DNA of 64,000 nucleotides from Hanleya hanleyi (Eukaryota; Mollusca; Polyplacophora; Lepidopleurida; Hanleyidae), in contig JAVTVY010057121.1 of NCBI GenBank assembly GCA_036873755.1, forward strand, positions 186,001-250,000. Direction: 5' to 3'. Below are positions 46,580 to 58,450 of the stretch, piece by piece; within the stretch, counting starts at the first letter, position 1, and each line of letters starts with the position of its first letter. Below the pieces are notes generated by a model. It saw nothing but the letters and a program-made list of their open reading frames with translations. It was not told the DNA's origin and did not search any database. Both the position numbers and the translations under genes were made by a program.

Positions 46580-49500
46580 CCAATCACCGCCTCCCTTGTT
46601 ACCATTTGTTTCTTCGTCTTCTCGCGAAGCTTCTGGGTGAAATTGTACAGTTAAGGAGTTTTTTTCTTCAGATTAAAAGTTCAGAAGTCCTGAAATGGTC
46701 AGGTACAATCCTGAGCGGTAAACAAAATATTCCATGGTATTCACCATCGAGGCGATGGAATGACGACACGTGGACTGGATTTATCTGGGTGAAAAACGTG
46801 AACCGTTTTCCAACACGATTGACACGTTATTACGGTCTGTGTTTATTTGGACAAGTGTTAAGTCATATTTTGAACTGAAGAGTGCAACATTTAAAATGCT
46901 AGCGTAAGTTAAGGGATAAAGTTAAAAGATAACGGAAATAGAATGACGTGAGTCAAAATCGAGAATATTCGTTGCACACTATCAAACTATAGGCGCCAGG
47001 TAGATGGAAAGCATCGAAAACGAAATTTACTCGCCATTACAATTTGACCCAATTTGAACCTAACTAGTAGTATAAAGTCGATGTACGGGTACATGTAGTT
47101 TGGTATGGATCCCTCCCACAATCTCCAGCTTCCTTCGGGTACTACATCGGACTTTTTCTTCGGTTTCGATGAACGATGTCCATCTTCCGTCTATGTCCTA
47201 ATTCATAACTCTAGGTTGAGGGTAACTTCCTCCCTGTTGCGAGAATTCTGAATCCTAGATGTATGGCTATAGTTACCCAGGTTTGACTAATGTATCATTA
47301 GATGTGGCGAACGAAGCGGAGTGGTTCCATATTTCATTTGGCTCCTATTGTTAAATCAGTCTGTGGTTTGAGCAAAATATACATTTGGACCGCATATACC
47401 CATAAGTAAACCTCGTTTCTAATGATCGGTTTGTTGCATGAGTTTTAATGTATGTACATGTTGTTGTTGTGTTATGTTGATTACTGCTGGATTGCTGGGT
47501 TGTTGACTTGTTTTTATTGGAATTCTTAGAATTTTGTTTGATCGACGCTATATAGTTTAAATATTGCTGAACGCGACGTTAAACCGTAATTCTCTCTCCT
47601 TTTCATCGCATGGTAAATGAATGAATAGATCAGAACAAAATTCTGTTAGTATGTCGGTTTGAAAAAGTCGTTCGCTGGAGCTATTGTACACGATGAAGAG
47701 TTCAATAAGTTTGGGTCCAGTTTGGTTGTCATTAAAGTTGACCAACTTTCCCACAGCTCGATGTAGATTATTCCACGATCTTGGTGAATTTCGCGGTGAG
47801 TAACACTGGCATAGAGAGTAATACACGTATGCATGTGCCCTTTACCATCCAATTTCCCTACTATGATATGTTCATTATTTGGTATCCACATACTTTTAAT
47901 TCGATTTTTGTCTGCTACACGATATCTGCGACTACGCGGGTTTACTATGTTCATCAAGTACCATATCGGTGGTATACTGTCGCAGATGGCGAAGAGAGGA
48001 ACAGTCAACGATTACCCAGAAATAGGTGGAATTCTGTGCCATTAATATCGCAGTCTATGGGACCTAGACCTTCATAACTTGTCATGGGCACGGTCACTTT
48101 TCATGGGAACGACCATATCGATACAGAGTGCTGCTCAGTTCACACGGAAAACGTTTTCTCTCCCGCTCTGTCCGATTGACGGCGTTCATCCTCGGGCCTT
48201 TAAAAGGTTTTCGCTATTTGATTCATTTGTCTGGTTGATATATAGATATACCTAATGGTAGCTGAGTGATTATGGGAAACAAATATTTGATATCTTAGCT
48301 TACCGTAACTATTGTAGCACTGTCATTACATTATTTTGATACTGCGAAATGGATCAAAATTATAAGTGCTCCCAGTCCTGTAGTGGATATTGTGTAACCA
48401 TTTTCACCGATAAAAATAATCATTCGTTTATCATCGTCTGTTTGCCAGTGGAGTGGGCGGATTTTGCTTTATACACCTGCGCAAAGGTTACGTACCGCCC
48501 TATTCTATCAACAGCTGTATTGCTTGATCTGCACAGTTGCGAATAGCGGAATTATTCATTGCTTTCCTGGACATCTACCAAACCAGCATCCGCTGTCTTA
48601 AAAAAGACAAAAAGATATGTTCGTCAGTTAACATAAATTTATAAGCATGGCTAGACAATTGCTGAAAACGTGGTAATTCATGGACGAATTCTGTCCGTTC
48701 CGACCAAATCCGTCATGGAATAAAATATGTAGGTCATCACAAAGTAACAAGAGCCCCGTGCACTTCCGTGCTACAGTACACTGCCAGTATATGGTTTAAC
48801 CTCCTGTAACGCGGGCGACATTATTGACGCGTCTCCACATTCTTGTAATCAGCCACCTGATCAGCATCATTGGAAGACTGTCCCATTCCTCGCAGAGTGC
48901 TTGGGTCAGTTCTTATTTGGTATATATATCGCAAGATTTCTAGCTCTTACTCTGCGACCCAAGATGTCCCTCACGTGTTAAGAGAATTTTCTGATTATTT
49001 CAGTTTGGAACCGTCGGTGCTTAATTTTTGTAACGGTGTATATTTAATTACGTGCAAAATATATGCGGTAGAACCCGTGGATTGAGTTTTTGTTAATATA
49101 AATTGCAGAATATCCTAATTGAGGTCACTGGCAAACGGGCAGCATCATCGTTTGCACCCGCTTTGACGTTCCATGCTTGTCAGCACACCTGACTTGAATA
49201 AACATGCGTTTTGGACACCGCATATATATTTCGAAGTGGCGAGAACATATGAGACGACGGCGATGATGGAAGAATGAATCTTTAATGACCTTCTGTCGAC
49301 GTCCCGCCACGATACAGTTGCAATAATCCCTCCACCCACACACACACTCACGCGCGCGCGAGTCCCAAATCCAATACTATATCTGTCCATCCTATCTGAT
49401 CAAATTTGGTAAAATTACAGGTTAAATCCTGTTCATCCTGTTGACTACAGCTTTAGAGAAAAAATACATCAATTGGTTACGTTAATGTAAATAATTTATA

Positions 49501-49600
49501 AGTACACATTTCGCGAGATCAAACTTTGCTAGTTATAATAATCACAATTTAGTGAGAAGGAAGTGAGTTTCGCTTCACATAAATCACTTCATAAAAAATC
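46580..49600 (+). repeat. Long unit, segment Z copy 2
   Basis: 46640-46760 matches 28195-28330 (GTACAGTTAAGGAGTTTTTT, AATATTCCATGGTATTCACC). Later blocks match 29700-31500, including GACGTTCCATGCTTGTCAGC (49163) and AGTGGAGTGGGCGG. A minus-strand coding relic (48008-47646, with VADKNRIKSMWIPNNEHIIV) is the most readable part. A MESC-type core lies at 47540-47590 (minus) and a CA/CG-rich microsatellite at 49337-49362. Confidence 0.55.
47646..48008 (-). pseudogene. Coding relic in segment Z copy 2 (unrecognised)
   Basis: A 120-codon frame contains NPRSRRYRVADKNRIKSMWI and VGKLDGKGHMHTCITLYASV. Homologous sequence at 21690-21800 and 30100-30250 is interrupted by stops. The gene family is not recognised and no start or splice signals are convincing. 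Confidence 0.3.
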
Positions 49601-49875
49601 TTCGACGTCAAACAATATCAGACACCATTTACTATATTTAAGTGTAAAAACACTGGTGGTACCATATTACAGCAGGAAAGTATAAGTTTCACTTAAAACC
49701 CGTTCTACATTTTAACTTCAATTTAAAATATACAGTTAAAAATATGCTGTCAAAATATGCTAAAACGCGCCAAGTTTAAATTTTTTAAAATACTGGCCGT
49801 CTTATCTCGGAAAAACAATGGTGGGGAATGTATGCTGAATGTATGCGGATAGGCCAGGGTACCTGGTGTGGTGGG

Positions 49876-51142
49876 TTACCGTACAGACATGTATCCACAT
49901 GGGATTTCTCGACTCTCTATACTACAATCCCTCATCAGGACCTTATTGACCGTATAAGTTCATTAATAGTATCTGTGTTCAAGAAAACTGATCGTAGATA
50001 TATTCATGTCGGAAGCCATAAAGCATTCTTTAGCTCTACTACATACAAGAGATATCATTCATGGGATGTTTCTTTGTTTATAGAGTTGCTTGAATTTCTC
50101 ATAAAAATATCTATGTGAAATTTGGCAACACAATATATCAGCAGCATATAGGTATTCCAATGGGTACTAATTGTGCACCCCTGTTGGCTGACCTGTATCT
50201 GTTCTCTTATGAATATGACTATATGCAGGCGCTTTCAAAAACCGATCCATTCAAAGCCCGTTCCTTCTCATTCACCAAACGCCATATAGACGATCTTCTC
50301 GCTGTGGATAATCGCTATATAAATGACGCAGTGAAGGATATATATCCACCTTCACAGGATTTGAAGGGAACTACAGATAGCCTTACAGGCACATGTTATT
50401 TAGATCTCTATCTCTATAAAAATGAAGCGAGCATTCTCTCTCGTCGACTTTATGACAAAAGAGATGATTGCAATTTCGACATCGTAAACTATCCCTTTCT
50501 GGATTGTAATATTCCAGTGGGACCTGCATATGCGTATACATATCTCGTTTAGTAGCATTTGCTAGATCCTGTGTTAAATGTGATGATTTTAATCAACGTC
50601 ACAAAACATTGTTGCAGAAACTTATAAAACAGGGCTATTCCACAAAGCGCCTCCACTCAAAGTTTCTCAAATTTGGCGATACATATCGCATGCTGATAGC
50701 AAAATACGAACGTAGCGTGCAAGATCTATGGCGCTACGTTTCGTAACATGTGCCTAATTCCGCTTAACCCGGGGCTAGGGGCCGTATGAGCCCATGTACT
50801 TCAAGATCCTCATGGTACTCATATGAACAGTCACAATCAAAGCGTGACTGAGGTACATCATTTTTAGATGACGACTCTATAACGAATATTATGGATTAAG
50901 AATACTGATCAGCGATACGGATTTGATATTTTGGAACATCATGATGTCTTACCGGCATCATTGAAAACTGTTGACCGCTTCTCTCTTGCAGGAAACAAGC
51001 CTATGTTTATGTATACTTTTGTCTTTTTGAATTTGGTTCTAATACTGTTATATGGAAATGGAATAGGTCTTTGGATTATGGACGCGGATATTCTCTAATG
51101 GACGACGGCTGGATTATGAATGACGGACTAGACGCTTGTAAT
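49876..51142 (+). mobile_element. Penelope-like RT element, copy 9
   Basis: It begins at PYRHVSTWDFSTLYTTIPHQ (RT motif A), with motif B GIPMGTNCAPLLADLYL and motif C HIDDLLAV (Tyr of YIDD changed to His at ~50283). A 1-nt loss near 50110 and another near 50528 break the frame. The stop follows WRYVS (50743) and the 3' end is at 51142. It is the second-longest copy. Confidence 0.8.
50750..50855 (+). other. Module M copy 14 (RT element)
   Basis: Perfect hairpin CAGTCAC/GTGACTG, loop AATCAAAGC, second stem TATGAG/CTCATA perfect. Confidence 0.7.
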
Positions 51143-51149
51143 TCGTGGC

Positions 51150-51719
51150 GCCGAATATTATGGAATCTAGTTTTCTGAAGATGCCAATTTACCACATATT
51201 ATGCAAGGCGGCTTCTTAGTAATTGTGGTCTCCAACAACGACGCAGATGACTGTCATGTCAGTTGGAGTGGAGAGCGAATGATTGGCCCATATCATTAAG
51301 CACCGTGATCATATTTAAAGTCCTGCTTATAGAGCCAGTTGATAGTAAAACTCCAGAGACGCAAAGAAAACCACCATAAAGAAAACCTTGCCTTGCTAAA
51401 GGTGTCCGTTGTGCATTATAAATAAACACTTGTAAACAAGGTGCATTGCGTTCGGAGAATTGACTTTTACTTGATCCTCGAAAGGGTACTTTAGTCCGCG
51501 CGTTGTAAAATAGTCATTTATTTAAGATTATGGTGATCAGAATTCTTTGCGGCAGATCTATCGTCAGTTTACCATGTTTGCGCACTGGATCACTTCTACC
51601 CTGGAGAACCCTGTCAAATAGAAAAGTATTACATTCCCTTGGTGAAACTGGACGGCAGGCAATCACGCTACATCCATATGTGAGCCAGCTGTGTTGTACT
51701 ATCTTAACCACATCTGGCC
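51150..51719 (+). repeat. Long unit, segment X copy 2
   Basis: It matches 24940-25225 (GTACTTTAGTCCGCGCGTTG, CAGTTTACCATGTTTGCGCA, GTGAAACTGGACGGCAGGCA). Confidence 0.6.
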
Positions 51720-52240
51720 TGGACTTTGGTACCCCTAAATATTTTTCTTACCCCTTCAGCTATGGGCTGAAAATTAAAACGCTATACCCTTGAATCAAGC
51801 TCTACCAGAAAATGGTCACAATGATGAAGTCATTTTGAAAATGTCGATTTTTTCCGTCCGATTTTTTTATTTTTTATTTACGCGTTTTCTTTTTTTTTTG
51901 TTGCAAAAATTGCATGATAAATTACTAATCTGACATGAAATGTAATAGTTTCTAGCCACTATTCCTGGCCGTAAAGCAGGAATCTTGAGGAATAAAGTCT
52001 AAAACATCACTTTCCCGATATCCCACATGGCCGCCATTTTGATTTGTTCGATGATCCTCTGATCAGGAGGGGGTGGGGGGGGGTATGCAGATAGGCTCCA
52101 AATGATCCTAATATATCTAAATAAACTACAAAGTCAGGGAGCGTCAGCTCTAAATTTTTTGTCGTTCCGAAGATAGTGTAGAAAGTTTGGAAGGGGGCAT
52201 AATGCCTTCCGTCCCCCGTCCCCCAAGGCCTAGTAGGGTT
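51720..52240 (+). repeat. Repeat B copy 5
   Basis: Front TGGCCTGGACTTTGGTACCC; body AATTGCATGATAAATTACTA; ACATGGCCGCCATTTTGATT; end AAAGTCAGGGAGCGTCAGCT and TAGTAGGGTT. A G-run lies at 52070-52083. Confidence 0.65.
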
Positions 52241-53483
52241 ACCTAAATTCTCAAATTCTCAATTTTCTAAAGCAAGCAAAGTTTGGTGAACTAGAGAAAA
52301 CATGCTATCTCCCTTCTACATGACATAGTTAAACATTGAATCTGTAGCTGCTGGAAATATTCATACGCTGTACAAATCATTCGAGAAAATGATCGCGCTC
52401 GAGATACGACCCAGAGTTCGAGTATCTATCATAATAATAATAATTACTTCATTTCAGACTCTGGGTCCACATGAAAAAGTTAATAACACATACACACACA
52501 GAAAAATAACAGACGAAATAAAATAAATAAAAATCAATAAATGATTGTCAAATTTACATAATATAGGTCAGAAACTATTTAAAAGAGCTATATTTACAGG
52601 CCAAATCTAGCAAATTTCACAGTTCAGTAAAACCAGTTGTTATGGAAGCTGTGCCGTGTATGACTGTTGTCCACTGACAAGTCGAGATTTAGCACGAACA
52701 CTCCAGTGGCCATCGTAGTATTTGTATTGATACAAGTATCAGCAAATCACATACATGTACATGTATGCTGTTATAAAGCTGCATTCTAGTCATTTACTGG
52801 TCAATTCCGATCAACAGATCACGTCACAAATAACAGGGAGAAATGGATAGCATAGTTTGTACGTGCCGATCAACAAGTGGTCATTGCTTGACAACACTAT
52901 CGGCTATTGCGTGAAAGGTGCATTTGTATCCATTAGTGGACCGACAAGACTGCTGGAGTATTTGCTATCATATTATGTTTGGACAGGAAACTGATAAATC
53001 CTATGATACAATGTAATGCGGTTCCAAGCAATCAAACCTGATGAACTGTTGATAAAAGTATGCTATACTTCACTGAGCAGTTCATAAAATTCGAGGAATG
53101 ACATTAATTTTCTACACATTCACCAAAGTCCAGTTTTGTTGTTATCCACATATAGATAGCTCAACTCAGATATTTTCCGATGACGGCTCTGCTACGAGGA
53201 TGACCGCAGGGGAAGGGGTGATCGCAAAGGGATGAAGGCACACTTAACACATTAATGTCAGCTTTCTAGTGTGTTATATATTGCAAATTTTGCCCATTTG
53301 GATTTTTTTCTACCACTGAGATATGCAATGGTCAGGCAGACTTGTCGTTGCGTTCGACAGCTTAAGTCTGTTAAAGTCAATTTATAACTCAAGTCATAAG
53401 TTATAAGAAAATCTTAAGCGTTGGGATCCACTGATTAACTTGACATAATAAAGCAGGAGGAGGATTAGCGAAAATCATTATGT

Positions 53484-53522
53484 AGATTCATATTTCGACT
53501 TTTATTTTTCAAGTCATCGTTA
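53484..53522 (-). ncRNA. Hammerhead-like core, left arm, degenerate
   Basis: Minus strand: TTAACGA in place of CTGACGA, stem II GACTT/AAGTC, GAAA (complement of 53493-53496), TATGAATC. Stem II differs on both sides from the right arm and still pairs. Confidence 0.35.
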
Positions 53523-53702
53523 ATAAAGGAAATTAACCAGAAAGGTACATATGTGCTTTCTGGTTAATTTCATTTTTGTTTCATTTCCTTGTTTAAAAAA
53601 TTACTCACTGTATAGCATATCTGACTGATTGATTATCTTTGGAAGTTCTACAAAACTTATATATATATATATACCCATGGAACCTGTTGTAAACTACCAT
53701 TC

Positions 53703-53742
53703 CTGACGAAGACATGAATAAATATATGTCGAAATATTGATC
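53703..53742 (+). ncRNA. Hammerhead-like core, right arm
   Basis: CTGACGA (53703-53709), stem II GACAT/ATGTC, GAAA (53731-53734), then TATTGATC, which can give a 2-bp stem III before ATC. ACCATT upstream (53696-53701) is complementary to AATGGT downstream (53748-53753), a possible outer stem I. Confidence 0.4.
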
Positions 53743-55310
53743 TACATAATGGTTTTCGCTAATATTTACGGTTTAACTCTTCTACTGTATCACCAGGAAT
53801 GATGTGCATATTTTTCGATATATTTTTGTAGTTTTTCCTGTCAGTCATTATAAAGAATGGACAAAGTTAAATATTCGGTTTGCATGCAAGCACTGTATCA
53901 CTTCTCTTTTTATTTTTTAACCAATTACATTTTCCCACTCACAGTTCGTCGAATAAAAACAATAGCCTAAATGTCACTATGAAATACACCATTAAACGAA
54001 GGCTTTTGGGGTTTAAATGAGTTGCCAATGGTCAGTGACATTAACTACCTGACACATTACTCCCTACTAATGCATCCACTCATAAAAATGTCCTTCTCAA
54101 TGGTTTCCTGATTTTATTATCCCCATTGACCTGGATCTTTCGGCCTCATTATGTTTCTATTTTGCCACAAACATGACGTATTCCTGACGTTCGATCACAA
54201 TCCAAATCCTTGTACTGGAGTAATAGCACAGACAGGTTTTTCAACAATTTCCTGTTTGTGGGAGGGCGAGGGCACTGTGACGTTGACCTTTGAACTTTGG
54301 TAATTTTAGTACCCGGCGTATCATCCATGATGTATTCACTGAAAACAATTGTTTGAATTTTGATGATTTCCGGAATTTTGGACCAAATTTGTGATCATGA
54401 CCTTTGACATTTGATCCCAGTTTTGTTATGGGATACTTCGTCTTCTCCTCATATATTCAAGTGCAAAATAGCTATTTCCAGTAATTTCTTATTATTGGGC
54501 AACAGTAGTCTTGACCTTTGACCTGCTGAGCTTAATTTTCGTATGCTACGTCTGTGTGATCCCATAGTTACACTGGTGAAATTTGCGAGGAATTGGTTAA
54601 TTTTTTTAAAAAGTTAAGAAACTAAATAACGAAAAGAGACTTCGCGAGTCACTCCATAGACTGAATTTGACAAATGACTTCAATAAAATTCTAGAAAACT
54701 CGCTGGCAGTTGAAGTCTCCTGTACTGCGTTAAATGATTCTGGTGGCATTATACTTTAGTGCTGGAGGCATAAACCTAATTCGATATGGGTATAATTCTG
54801 TGTGCCTCGTGAGATCTACTCGTAAAATTCTCCTGCCTTTCGATATAGTTAACCTCAACAGTTGCAAGGGTGATGACGGTACAAATTTCAATAACACGAC
54901 GTTCAGTTTTAATCATTAATGACATCCGAGCACTGATGGCTCCGTCGTACATTTACACATAAAGCATATCACTCCTTTGGTCGAGGCTAGATGGTTAATA
55001 ACTAGGTAGGCGAATGACCTTTTCTGTCGGCTTAGGTAGGTGCATTACCCGGGAGGTCACGGTTTGCATTACAAAATGGTTTCCGCTTCAAAACATTAGT
55101 GTACTTGCCCTTAGAAGCAGTACATTGTACACGCTTATTCGCTTGGACTTTTTAACATTTGAAAGAGTCATTAGCGTGACCTCCACAATAGGACAAACTT
55201 ACCAGCTATTTGTTATCGCTTAACCTAGCAGATATTGTAATTGTTCTAATACTTGACCATGGATATGTGAGGAGATGAGGTCTGGGCCACGAAAATGCTC
55301 GCAAATATAC

Positions 55311-55790
55311 AAATCAACCCTATCTGGCTTGGGATTTTTGGGATCTGTCCAGGCCTGGGGGGAGGGGCATCCCCTAATTATTCGTCTTACCCCTTGAGCT
55401 AACGGGCTGAAACTTACCACGCCATACCAGCTGACGTCATTTTCAAAATAAGGCATATTTTGGTCGATTTTTGATCAGATTTTAAAATGTCTTCGCAAAA
55501 ACTGCAGGATGAATTAGTAAATATTGGTCTGACGTGGAATAAAATAATTTTTGCCAACTTTCCTCGAGGAAATAAAACAGTAAGTTTGAAGACAAATTAC
55601 GAAAAGATCACTTTGCTGTACCCCACATGGCCGCCATTTTGAATTTACCCATAATCCTCTGCTCGGGGGTTATGAAAATATGGCAAAATTATCCCAATAT
55701 GATCAACTACAAAGTCGCAGATTGTCAGCTCTCATTTTTTTGGCGGTTCGGAGATAGCGTAGAACGTTTGGTAAGGTGTTGCTGCGTTCA
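55311..55790 (+). repeat. Repeat B copy 6
   Basis: CTATCTGGCTTGGGATTTTT, GCTGACGTCATTTTC, AAAACTGCAGGATGAATTAG, ACATGGCCGCCATTTTGAAT, CAAAGTCGCAGATTGTCAGC. Confidence 0.65.
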
Positions 55791-55812
55791 TGGACATTTA
55801 CGAAATTGATGG

Positions 55813-56447
55813 ACAATTTCGCCATAGTGAACTACCCCTTTCTGGAATGTGATATTCCAATGGGACCTGCATATTCCAGTGGGACCTGCATATGACGTAT
55901 ACATATTTCGCCTAGTAGCATTTGCTAGATCCTGGTTAACATGTGACAAAACATTATTGCAGATGCTTATGACACAGTGCTATACCACCAAGCGCCTTCA
56001 CTCAATGTTTATCAATTTTGAAGATACATATCGTATGCTGATAGCAAAATACGCTGCAAGATATATGGCGTTACGTTTCGCAATTTTATCAGATTTCGTT
56101 TAACTCGGGTTCAGAGGCCATATGTACTCCTGCACCAAAAGATTCTCATGGTGTTCATGTGAACAGACACAATCAAAGCGTGACTGAGATACATCATTTT
56201 CCAGATAATGACTTTACAACGAAAATCAAGGATTAAAAATACTGATCAGCGATACAGATTTGATATTTCTGGAATATCAAGACGTCTTATCGGCACCATT
56301 GAAAGCTGTTGACCGCTTCTATCTTGCAGGAAACTTATGTATACTAAGAATTTGGTGCTAATGCTGTTATATCAATTAGGTCTGAACCTTTGACGCGAAA
56401 ATTCTTCAACGAAACACGGCTGAGCATTGAAAAATAGACGCTTGTAT
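55813..56447 (+). mobile_element. Penelope-like RT element, copy 11 (old)
   Basis: The C-terminal RT region (PAYDVYIFRLVAFARS) and 3' UTR are clearly diverged, with indels. A 20-nt block ATTCCA(A/G)TGGGACCTGCAT is duplicated at 55853-55892. The end is ACGCTTGTAT (~56447). Confidence 0.7.
56089..56192 (+). other. Module M copy 15 (RT element)
   Basis: Hairpin CAGACAC/GTGACTG (one mismatch), loop AATCAAAGC. The left closing stem has decayed. Confidence 0.55.
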
Positions 56448-56459
56448 TCGACAACATAA

Positions 56460-58355
56460 TTATATATAATATACTATGACTATCAATCAAATTACGTTTT
56501 CGACTCACTGTTCTTCGGTTTAAATTTTTGCAAATGTCTGCAATGAAACTCGCTTTTGTGAATGATCTTATTCAGTGTGCGGTAAATCAAAATCTGGTGA
56601 CTTGATACTTCCGCCTTGGGGATCGTATTGCCCACGACGTATCATTCAAAGTCAATATGGGTATCTTTTTGCGCGCCTTTCGAGATCAGCTTTTTAAATC
56701 TCTTGCCTTTATACATGTATATAGCCCTTCTCGACAGCTGAGCCAGGATGATGAAAGCCTATATTGTATAAATCCGCTTAAATCGAGTTCTGTGGATACA
56801 AATCCAGGTCGTGGAAAAAGTTTTTGTTGTGCTGAAAAGCTGGGCGTCCTGATCCCACGGGGGTACTTCGTCAGGAATATCCCGCAACAAAAATGATGAT
56901 GTGGCTTGCTTTTCCGATTAAATAGTTGTTACTCCAGGATAAAATTCCAGCGGGGCCGTGCCATCTTGTAATTTTAAACTAGCTGTAAAACATAGAACGT
57001 CCTGGGTAATCATGATCGACACGGCGGTGACATTAAGTGCACGTGATCCTACGCTCAAAGACATTTTCATTAATAAAGCGAGATTGCAGCAGAGAATATT
57101 ATATTCACCTTCGTAATTGACAGTGAAGACTTTTAGCTAAAGTGTAAGGTGTTTGGCAATATTATCTTAGACAATTTTGACCAACCTCAGGGAAATATAA
57201 ATCGGGAATATTTCCAGAGACAATTCCTGTCTAGTAGGGCACTTCGTTCAATTTCCCCAGTTTATGTATGCCCATGGATAGACGAGGTCGTAAATATCGC
57301 GATCACGATTTCCATCCGTCTGTTAAATGTGGTTTGTCCGTGCCAGATCTCCAGTCCCAGATCAGTGTGTCGTTGAAAAAATAGTATATCAGTGACTTAC
57401 TATTCAGTGGCAACAGTGACTGATAACGGCTCCATCAACAGTGAGATAGAATACCACATATACACGGTTTCATTGTACGTATCAATGGAACTGCCTCATC
57501 GAGTGTTTCACACCGTATTGGTAAAATAGATTTACAATCTCAGTCAATGGCGTATCTTTTTGTAGTCTGAATTCGATAGTACCGATTTTGTTATTCATCA
57601 AATGCATCACTCTTTCTGTGGTCACTGTCTGATTATTGGAATCCTACACATGTATATACAAGGATGAGCTTAACTGAATATTTAGGTGATTCTTCTCGCT
57701 GTCCCTCTGAATGTGATTGATGTTCGGTCTACTCCAACTTTCATTTTTGGGTGACAGTGTTACATCTAAGGAACTATGCATGTCAAATCTAAAGGGTTTT
57801 GCATTTTAATGACGTGGATTGTCAAGTAATCATGTTATTTCATTTTCTATGAACTATAAGAATTTTTAAAATATCCGAAAAGCTGTAGTCCTATTAAGAT
57901 TGTTCTAAGTTCTAACCGTGACGCCACATGTTGGTGTGATTCCACCATTTCGCACGGTAAGTTATAACTCTGAGGATTTCGTGTCTTTTTTAATCATCAA
58001 GTGCATATATTTTAACGATATAATTTTGTAATTTTTCAGTCTTTATGCAGAGTAGACCGAATATTCGGTTTTGTATACAGGCAGTATACCACCGCTCCAT
58101 GCAGTGTTCAGGGTTGGCGACTATTATATGTGCCGGCAAAGGTCCTACCGGTATACAAAAATACTTGAATGTTTTGCTATAAATATGGAAAGACGAACTA
58201 TTTTATTTACGACTCCTATCTTTAGCGAATGCAGATAGACTGATTAACAGATATAAATACGCCTGATTTATGTGTTTAAGACGAACTTGGAGGCTTTGTT
58301 GCATCACCCCGCACCACTGACGTATGTTCTATACGGAGTCAAACCCAGAGACAAC
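56460..58355 (+). repeat. Long unit, Y-like segment copy 4
   Basis: 56560-57070 matches 63130-63900: GGTAAATCAAAATC(T/C)GG, ATATGGGTATCTTTTTG, ATCCAGGTCGTGGAAA, CCTACGCTCAAAGACATTTT. 57960-58140 resembles 53800-53900. No gene is recognised. Confidence 0.5.
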
Positions 58356-58450
58356 ACTGGCGTCGAGGGGTTTGACGAGGTGTCAAACAGACGTCAGCTG
58401 TGAGGGCGAAGCAACAAAACCCGACATGGATGTTTTAAAACCCAATCCTA
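58356..58450 (+). repeat. Direct repeat flanking pearl-type element 2, left
   Basis: GGCGTCGAGGGGTTTGACGA and GGTGTCAAACAGACGTCAGC match 61256-61352 in order. Confidence 0.55.

Larger units (their letters stand above)
53462..53766. mobile_element. Second foldback with hammerhead-like cores at both ends
   Basis: 53465-53500 (TTAGCGAAAATCATTATGTA) and 53729-53763 (TACATAATGGTTTTCGCTAA) are inverted. Each carries a GAAA box and stem II pointing outward, as in 5855-6642. Inside lies a perfect 16-bp inverted repeat (53529-53544 and 53556-53571, GAAATTAACCAGAAAG) around GTACATATGTG. Confidence 0.5.
52295..55250 (+). repeat. Long unit, segment Y copy 3
   Basis: It starts with the repeat A tail (TCTGTAGCTGCTGGAAATAT). 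53265-53370 matches 26270-26360. 54690-54930 matches 27338-27590 (GAAAACTCGCTGGCAGTTGA, AATCATTAATGACATCCGAG) and 55220-55270 matches 28100-28150. 54180-54600 (TGACGTTGACCTTTGAACTT, CTTGACCTTTGACCTGC) matches 61560-62520. Confidence 0.6.
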
